In this document: positions 59,371 through 64,000 of the stretch, piece after piece
Position numbering within the stretch: the stretch's first letter is position 1
Layout of the letters: every line of letters starts with the position of its first letter
Origin: Desulfurobacteriaceae bacterium
GTDB taxonomy: Bacteria > Aquificota > Aquificia > Desulfurobacteriales > Desulfurobacteriaceae
Length of the DNA stretch: 64,000 nucleotides
NCBI GenBank assembly: GCA_027068415.1
Contig: JAMOTD010000009.1
Span: forward strand, 124,001-188,000
Direction: 5' to 3'
The notes under the pieces: model-generated
Seen by the model: the letters and a program-made list of their open reading frames with translations, nothing else
What the model was told of the DNA's origin: nothing
The model's database searches: none
Program-made: the position numbers and the translations under genes

Positions 59371-61116
59371 ATGGCAAACAGAGTAGTAGTTGACCCGATT
59401 ACGAGGATTGAGGGTCACTTAAGGATAGAGGTAGTTCCCGAGAACGGCTTTATTAAAGAGGCTTACTCCTCCAGCCAGATGTGGAGGGGAATTGAGGTAA
59501 TCCTTCAGGGTAGGGACCCCGACGACGCCTGGATGTTTGCCCAGAGGATTTGCGGGGTTTGTACAACTGTTCACGCAATAGCTTCTGTAAGGTCTGTTGA
59601 GAATGCTCTCCAGCTTGAAATTCCCTACAATGCTCAGATGGTAAGGAACATAATCATTGCAGCCCACGCACTCCACGACCACATTGTCCACTTCTACCAC
59701 CTTTCAGCCCTTGACTGGGTTGACGTAGTTTCAGCCTTAAGGGCAGACCCCCATAAGGCTGCAAGGATTGCTGAGAGCTACCAGAACTGGAAGCTAAACG
59801 GAGCTCCCATCTTTAAGGCAGTTCAGGATAAACTCAAGAAGTTCGTTGAGAGCGGGCAGCTCGGTCCCTTCGCAAACGGATACTGGGGCCACCCTGCAAT
59901 GAAACTGCCTCCCGAGGTTAACCTCATTGCAGTAACCCACTACCTCCAAGCCCTTGACTACCAGAGGAAGGCTGACCAGGCAATTGCAATCCTCGGAGGT
60001 AAAAACCCCCACATCCAGAACCTTGCAGTAGGCGGCGTTTCAACTGCAATCAACCCCGACAACGAAGCCACCCTTAACATGGAGAGGCTCTACTACATTA
60101 AGCAGCTCCTTGAAGAGGTAAGGGACTTCGTCCACAACTGCTACGTTCCCGACGTTATCGCAATTGCTGCCTTCTACAAGGAGTGGCTCAACTACGGAAG
60201 AGGCGTTGATAACTACCTTGCAGTTCCCGACCTACCTCAGGATACCAAGGGTGAAACCTTTGACATCTACGGCGGAACAATTATCGGCGGGGACCTTTCA
60301 ACGGTTAAGCCGATTAAGAGCTTTAACGACAGGTACTTCATTGACAACGTCGTTGAGAACATTACCCACTCGTGGTACAAGGGTGATTGGACAAGGCATC
60401 CCTGGGACGAAGAGACGGTTCCCAACTACACCGGAATGCCCGGCGGATACGTTGACCCCAGTGGCAAGTACTCATGGACAAAGGCTCCAAGGTTTAAGCA
60501 GGGAGACGGCTACATTCCGATGCAGGTTGGTCCCCTTGCTCAAGTTCTCGTCAGCTACGCCCTCGGCCACGAGCTCACCAAGAAGTACGTTGACAATGCT
60601 CTTGAGCAGCTTAAGAGCATCCTATCACTGCTGGGAGAGAGCACAGACGGAGTTGACATCAACGCCCTTCAGTCAACTCCCGGAAGGCACCTTGCAAGAG
60701 CACTCAGGGCTCAAGTCCTCTCTGACCTTGCCCTCAAGCAGTGGGAGCAGCTCGTTGATAACGTCGGTCGCGGAGACCTTGAAATCTACAACCCGCCCAG
60801 CTATCCCAAGGGAGAAGTTAAGGGCTGCGGATTCCACGAGGCTCCAAGGGGAACGCTCTCTCACTGGATTGTTATTGAGAACGGAAAGATTAAGAACTAC
60901 CAGGCTGTTGTTCCTTCAACTTGGAACTCTTCACCGATGGACGATAAAGGACAGCACGGCCCATACGAGGCTTCACTAATCGGCAATCCACTTGCAGACC
61001 CGGAGAAACCTCTTGAGGTTCTCAGGACTGTTCACTCCTTTGACCCGTGCATCGCATGTGCCGTTCACATGGTCGACCCTGAAGGAAACGAGATTACAAG
61101 GGTTAAAGTTCTTTAA
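59371..61116 (+). CDS. hyaB: Periplasmic [NiFe] hydrogenase large subunit
   Basis: A 581-residue group 1 uptake hydrogenase subunit. The nickel ligands are in RICGVC (Cys61, Cys64) and DPCIACAVH (558-566). A 15-residue extension after His566 is removed on maturation, for which hyaD downstream is the likely protease. The N-terminus VVVDPITRIEGHLRIE is canonical. Co-export with the Tat-tagged small subunit is expected. H2 is oxidised here and electrons pass to cytochrome b. Confidence 0.97.
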   Translation: MANRVVVDPITRIEGHLRIEVVPENGFIKEAYSSSQMWRGIEVILQGRDPDDAWMFAQRICGVCTTVHAIASVRSVENALQLEIPYNAQMVRNIIIAAHALHDHIVHFYHLSALDWVDVVSALRADPHKAARIAESYQNWKLNGAPIFKAVQDKLKKFVESGQLGPFANGYWGHPAMKLPPEVNLIAVTHYLQALDYQRKADQAIAILGGKNPHIQNLAVGGVSTAINPDNEATLNMERLYYIKQLLEEVRDFVHNCYVPDVIAIAAFYKEWLNYGRGVDNYLAVPDLPQDTKGETFDIYGGTIIGGDLSTVKPIKSFNDRYFIDNVVENITHSWYKGDWTRHPWDEETVPNYTGMPGGYVDPSGKYSWTKAPRFKQGDGYIPMQVGPLAQVLVSYALGHELTKKYVDNALEQLKSILSLLGESTDGVDINALQSTPGRHLARALRAQVLSDLALKQWEQLVDNVGRGDLEIYNPPSYPKGEVKGCGFHEAPRGTLSHWIVIENGKIKNYQAVVPSTWNSSPMDDKGQHGPYEASLIGNPLADPEKPLEVLRTVHSFDPCIACAVHMVDPEGNEITRVKVL

Positions 61117-61121
61117 ATTAG

Positions 61122-61141
61122 GGGAGGGGAGCTCCCCTCCC
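61122..61141 (+). terminator. 20-bp perfect palindrome between hyaB and hyaC
   Basis: GGGAGGGGAG followed directly by CTCCCCTCCC, centred on GGAGCTCC. No T run follows and the operon continues, so it is probably an intercistronic stabilising or attenuating hairpin that lets hyaAB exceed hyaC. Confidence 0.5.
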
Positions 61142-61167
61142 TCCCAAAGACAATGAGGAGGGAAGAA

Positions 61168-61815
61168 ATGGCAGCTTACGAGAAGAAGTACGTCTGGAGC
61201 GTTCTCCTGAGGCTCTTCCACTGGACGTTCGCTCCTTCAATATTCATTCTCATAGTTACAGGGCTCTACATCCACTGGCCCTGGACAAATACTTGGCTTG
61301 AGGGAAGCCACCAGTTTACGATGGCGGTAATGCGCTGGATACACTTTATAGCCGGAATGCTCTTCACCTGTGCAGTTTTGGCAAGGCTCTACCTGTGGTT
61401 CTTTGGGAATAAGTACGAGAAGGTCTGGGACTTCCTCCCCATTACCGGGAGGAACGTTAAGAATCTTATATCAACCCTCCTTTACTACGCCTACCTTACG
61501 GACCACCACGAGGAAAGGCTCGGCCACAACGCCTTAGCAGGAACGGCCTACTTCTTCACAATTTTCCTTGCAGTTCTCCAATTTATCTCCGGCCTCTACC
61601 TCCTCTACCCCGAGAACGGCTTTTTCGTCTCCCTCGGAAGTGCCCTCTTCGGAACTCAGCAGGAGGCGAGGTTTATCCACTACATCCTCAACTGGTACTT
61701 CGCGTGGTTTGCCCTCGTCCACATCTACATCGTGGTCTGGAACGACATTAAGAATCCGGAAGGCCTTATCTCCTCAATATTTGACGGGTATAAATTCCAC
61801 AAGAAAGAGAGCTAA
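61168..61815 (+). CDS. hyaC: Ni/Fe-hydrogenase b-type cytochrome subunit
   Basis: A 215-residue membrane protein from ATG 61168 (GAGGAGGG just upstream; an earlier in-frame ATG at 61153 overlaps that site). Four hydrophobic helices carry heme-ligand His residues, for example in RLFHWTFAPSIF and RWIHFIAGMLF. FIHYILNWYFAWFALVHIYIV near the end (shown here as WYFAWFALVHIYIVVWND) is typical of HyaC. It takes electrons from the small subunit to the quinone pool. Confidence 0.94.
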   Translation: MAAYEKKYVWSVLLRLFHWTFAPSIFILIVTGLYIHWPWTNTWLEGSHQFTMAVMRWIHFIAGMLFTCAVLARLYLWFFGNKYEKVWDFLPITGRNVKNLISTLLYYAYLTDHHEERLGHNALAGTAYFFTIFLAVLQFISGLYLLYPENGFFVSLGSALFGTQQEARFIHYILNWYFAWFALVHIYIVVWNDIKNPEGLISSIFDGYKFHKKES

Positions 61816-61843
61816 GCCCAAACTCTCGGCAAGTAAAATCGGA

Positions 61844-61870
61844 GGGGGAGCTCGTCTCCCCCTTTATTAA
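61844..61870 (+). terminator. Terminator-like hairpin between hyaC and hyaD
   Basis: GGGGGAG (61844-61850), loop CTCGT, CTCCCCC (61856-61862), then TTTATTAA. It may attenuate expression of the maturation genes relative to hyaABC. Confidence 0.7.
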
Positions 61871-61884
61871 TTTCAGGAGGAAAA

Positions 61885-62418
61885 ATGGAAAAAATCGGTT
61901 TTATGGGAGTAGGAAATATACTCTTAAAAGACGAAGGCTTCGGAGTAAAACTCCTTTACGTGATGAAAGCTAAGTACGACTTTCCGGAAAACGTTGTCCT
62001 AATTGACGGAGGAACGGCAGGAATTTTCCTCTCCCCCGAAATAGATTACCTTGACAAACTCCTCATAGTTGACGTAGTTAAAGCAAACGGAGAGCCGGGA
62101 GAGGTGAAAATCTACGAAAAGGAGGACTTCTTCATAGACAGACTCCCTCTGAAGCTCTCCCCCCACCAGCTGGGGCTTCAGGAGGTTTTGCTCCTAAACG
62201 AGCTGAAGGGCACCTGCCCCAAAGAGGTTAAACTAATCGGGATAATTCCAAAGTCGGTTGAAACGGGAACGGGCTTAACTCCCGAGCTTGAAGTGAAGAT
62301 TCCCGAGGTTGAAAAGATAGTAGTTGAAGTGCTGAAAAGTTGGGGAGCTCCCCCCAAACCGAAAGAGAAACCCGAAAATCCCGAAATCTGGTGGGAAGAA
62401 AGAGTAAAGGAGGTCTAA
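61885..62418 (+). CDS. hyaD: Hydrogenase maturation endopeptidase
   Basis: A 177-residue HyaD/HupD protease. It has GVGNILLKDEGFG near the N-terminus (the nickel-binding Glu/Asp), IDGGTAG, and the conserved SPHQLGLQE with the nickel-binding His. It removes the C-terminal peptide of HyaB after Ni insertion. A Pro/Glu-rich tail of about 20 residues is extra. The FrhA-like subunit in the window has no tail and would not need it. It abuts hypC. Confidence 0.94.
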   Translation: MEKIGFMGVGNILLKDEGFGVKLLYVMKAKYDFPENVVLIDGGTAGIFLSPEIDYLDKLLIVDVVKANGEPGEVKIYEKEDFFIDRLPLKLSPHQLGLQEVLLLNELKGTCPKEVKLIGIIPKSVETGTGLTPELEVKIPEVEKIVVEVLKSWGAPPKPKEKPENPEIWWEERVKEV

Positions 62419-62658
62419 ATGTGCGTAGGAGTTCCTATGAAGGTCGTTGAAATCAACTATCCGATGGCCGTTGCAGAGGCTAAAGGAGTGAAAAGAACTA
62501 TAAGCCTAATGCTCCTTCCCGAAGGAGAGGTAAAGGAGGGAGACTACGTTATGGTCCACGTGGGAAACGCAATTGAGAAGATAGACGAGAAAGAGGCTCA
62601 GGAGATATGGAAAGCCCTTGACGAGGTCCTTCAAGCCCTGGAAGAGGGGGATGGGTAA
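62419..62658 (+). CDS. hypC: Hydrogenase assembly chaperone HypC
   Basis: A 79-residue HypC/HybG. The N-terminal MCVGVPMKVVEI holds the essential Cys2, followed by GDYVMVHVGNAIEKID. It works with HypD to build and deliver the Fe(CN)2CO unit to the large subunit. It starts directly after the hyaD stop and ends directly before hypA. Confidence 0.96.
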   Translation: MCVGVPMKVVEINYPMAVAEAKGVKRTISLMLLPEGEVKEGDYVMVHVGNAIEKIDEKEAQEIWKALDEVLQALEEGDG

Positions 62659-63009
62659 ATGCACGAAACCTCAATTGCAATGGGGCTTTTAAACTCCCTT
62701 GAAGAGCTCGCCCGAAAGGAAGGGGCAAAGAGGGTTTTAAAGGTAAAAGTAAAAATCGGGAAGCTCTCGGGGATTGTTATAGATTCTTTCGTTTTCGCCT
62801 TTAACGCCCTAAAGGAACAGAGCCCCCGCCTTAAAGATGCAGAACTGATAGTAGAGGAGGTACCGATAACCTACAGGTGTAAGGAGTGCGGCCACCGGTT
62901 TCAGACCGAGAGCGTCTTCTTCCCCGAGTGCCCCAAGTGCGGCTCGGCAAACCTTGAACTGATAAGGGGAGAAGAGCTTGAAGTAGTCAACGCAGAGTTA
63001 GAGGTGTGA
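62659..63009 (+). CDS. hypA: Hydrogenase nickel-insertion protein HypA
   Basis: A 116-residue HypA. The N-terminal MHE provides the nickel ligands. A zinc-binding region has CKEC and CPKC pairs (about residues 73-95). It delivers nickel to the large subunit together with HypB. It abuts hypC, and the methyltransferase gene starts 1 bp after its stop. Confidence 0.96.
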   Translation: MHETSIAMGLLNSLEELARKEGAKRVLKVKVKIGKLSGIVIDSFVFAFNALKEQSPRLKDAELIVEEVPITYRCKECGHRFQTESVFFPECPKCGSANLELIRGEELEVVNAELEV

Positions 63010-63010
63010 G

Positions 63011-63703
63011 ATGGTGGTAAAGGAGATATTTAACAGCAGTTTCGCAACCTACTATGAAAAGGTAATCAACAGGCTCTCAAGCCCCCTCTACGTTAACAGG
63101 TGGAGGAGAGCTCTCGTAAGGGGAGCTTTAACCTTCTGCAAAGACCCGAAAGTGGCCGTTGACTGCTGCTCGGGGGCGGGAAACGTGGGAGCTCTCTTCT
63201 TAAAGGAAAGACCCGACTGTAAACTGATAAACTGCGACATAAGTAAAAGGCTCCTTCAAATGGCAAAGGAGAGCTTCGGTAAAAGGGCATACTACATCCG
63301 TTCTGACAACCGTTTTTTCCCCCTAAAGGGGAAAAGCTTAGACCTTCTCTTTTCCTCCTTCTGCGTCAGAAACTCCCCACAGATTGAGCTTACGGTGAGG
63401 GAAGCCAAAAGGTGCTTAAGAGGGAAAGGCGTCTGGGCAATCCTTGACTTCTTTAAAGTAAAGGAGAAGAGCCTCTGCACCCTAACAAACGAAACCCTTT
63501 TTAAATCCTTCATGGGACTGAATAAACTGGTTTCAAAGGAAAACAAAAGGGCAATTGAGTACCTTTTTGAGTCAATTGAGAGATTTATGACGGTAGCCGA
63601 GTTTAAGGAGCTCCTTGAAAAAGAGGGTTTTGAGGTTGCAGAGGTTAAAAACTTTATGGGCGGAATAGCGTCAACGGTAATAGCCATAAAGAGGGAGGTT
63701 TAA
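63011..63703 (+). CDS. Class I SAM-dependent methyltransferase (UbiE/MenG-like) within the hyp operon
   Basis: A 230-residue methyltransferase. It opens with FNSSFATYYEKVINRLSSPLY, similar to UbiE starts. The SAM motif is VDCCSGAGNVGALF (about 49-62), then INCDISKRLLQMAKESFG and LDLLFSSFCVRN. It ends GGIASTVIAIK, as UbiE/MenG proteins do. A quinone C-methyltransferase is the leading guess; a protein or cofactor methyltransferase acting in hydrogenase maturation is the alternative. It sits between hypA (1 bp) and hypB (1 bp), an unusual place for such a gene. Confidence 0.75.
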   Translation: MVVKEIFNSSFATYYEKVINRLSSPLYVNRWRRALVRGALTFCKDPKVAVDCCSGAGNVGALFLKERPDCKLINCDISKRLLQMAKESFGKRAYYIRSDNRFFPLKGKSLDLLFSSFCVRNSPQIELTVREAKRCLRGKGVWAILDFFKVKEKSLCTLTNETLFKSFMGLNKLVSKENKRAIEYLFESIERFMTVAEFKELLEKEGFEVAEVKNFMGGIASTVIAIKREV

Positions 63704-63704
63704 G

Positions 63705-64000
63705 ATGTGTGATGTATGCGGTTGCGGTCAACCGGAGAACCTTTTTAAAGTCTCCGACGACACGGCTAAGAAGAACGTTGAAATTAAGAAAAGTCTTTTA
63801 AGTAAGAACGAGCAAGTAGCCCGCCACAACAAGGAGCACTGGGACAGGGACGGGGTTCTGGTAATCAACCTCATCAGCTCTCCCGGCTCGGGTAAGACAA
63901 CCCTCCTTGAAAGGACGATAGAGCTCCTTAAGAAGGAGCTCAAAATCGGAGTCCTTGAGGGAGACATAGAGACCGAGAGGGATGCAGAGAGGGTAAGGAG
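63705..64000 (+). CDS. hypB: Hydrogenase nickel-incorporation GTPase HypB (3' end outside window)
   Basis: The first 98 residues of HypB. The N-terminal CDVCGC is the high-affinity nickel motif (CxxCxC type). A linker leads to the P-loop SSPGSGKTTLLER near residue 66 and EGDIETERDAERV, which is the HypB switch region. It uses GTP hydrolysis to drive nickel transfer with HypA. The frame is still open at base 64000. hypD and hypE are probably beyond the window. Confidence 0.95.
   Translation, partial: MCDVCGCGQPENLFKVSDDTAKKNVEIKKSLLSKNEQVARHNKEHWDRDGVLVINLISSPGSGKTTLLERTIELLKKELKIGVLEGDIETERDAERVR

Overview
The window reads as a compact, roughly half-GC chromosome segment of a thermophilic, hydrogen-oxidising, CO2-fixing bacterium. 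The two-subunit ATP-citrate lyase, monomeric isocitrate dehydrogenase and aconitase are the citrate arm of the reductive TCA cycle. Two NiFe hydrogenases with maturation genes sit nearby, and the proteins are rich in Lys and Glu. This points to Aquificota, most likely the Desulfurobacteriaceae (Thermovibrio/Desulfurobacterium type); that placement is inference from content, not a database match. Genes are packed tightly, with many 1-20 bp overlaps, frequent TTG/GTG starts and hairpins that share bases with stop codons.

Layout: 1-6020 carries the end of gyrB, a GGCT-like protein, a small flavoprotein, YjbQ, hemH-hemY and purB. At 6136-9638 are cas6, rsmA and a CIRCE-controlled groESL. At 9724-16224 are a 45-residue membrane peptide overlapping a P-type H+-ATPase, then dnaX, a receiver-Fis regulator, a TRIC channel and bioF. 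At 16452-22022 is a type III-A csm operon (csm1-2-3-4-5, minus strand). At 22109-29600 is the minus-strand rTCA block aclA, aclB, icd, acn. A four-repeat CRISPR array follows at 29895-30144, then rtcB. At 31567-35753 is a poorly characterised minus-strand group: a DUF505 protein, a protein with an internal 79-residue duplication, and a NIT-domain membrane sensor without an output domain. At 35982-42091 are mutL, a purine permease, htpX, a ClC channel and coaBC. At 42094-52597 is a long minus-strand run: metG, dapD, xth, an ExbB-like protein, trmI, a lytic transglycosylase, yebC, nikR, a TatD-radical SAM fusion, a SPOR protein and argS. At 52655-64000 is the hydrogenase island: hypF, an F420-reducing-type hydrogenase module (frhAGB-like), arsR, a Tat-exported hydrogenase with cytochrome b (hyaABCD), hypC, hypA, a methyltransferase and the start of hypB.

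How it fits together: the periplasmic hydrogenase feeds electrons through cytochrome b to the quinone pool. The soluble FrhAGB-like enzyme probably supplies low-potential or nicotinamide-level reductant. That reductant and ATP would drive CO2 fixation through the reductive TCA cycle. NikR and the ArsR protein are plausible nickel- or redox-linked regulators. Csm, Cas6 and the CRISPR array form a split type III-A immune system; Cas1, Cas2 and a Csm6-type effector are not in the window.

The most unusual signals are these. The palindrome GGAGCTCC is greatly over-represented (about 50 copies by hand scan). A 17-bp RNA stem would bury the ribosome binding site and start codon of the NIT sensor. 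One NiFe hydrogenase large subunit ends exactly at its last ligand motif, with no cleavable tail. Cas10 has no HD domain and Csm2 is over-long. Exactly 11-bp-phased TGTAAAA repeats lie upstream of both aclB and acn. A gap-free internal duplication is present in an unrecognised protein.
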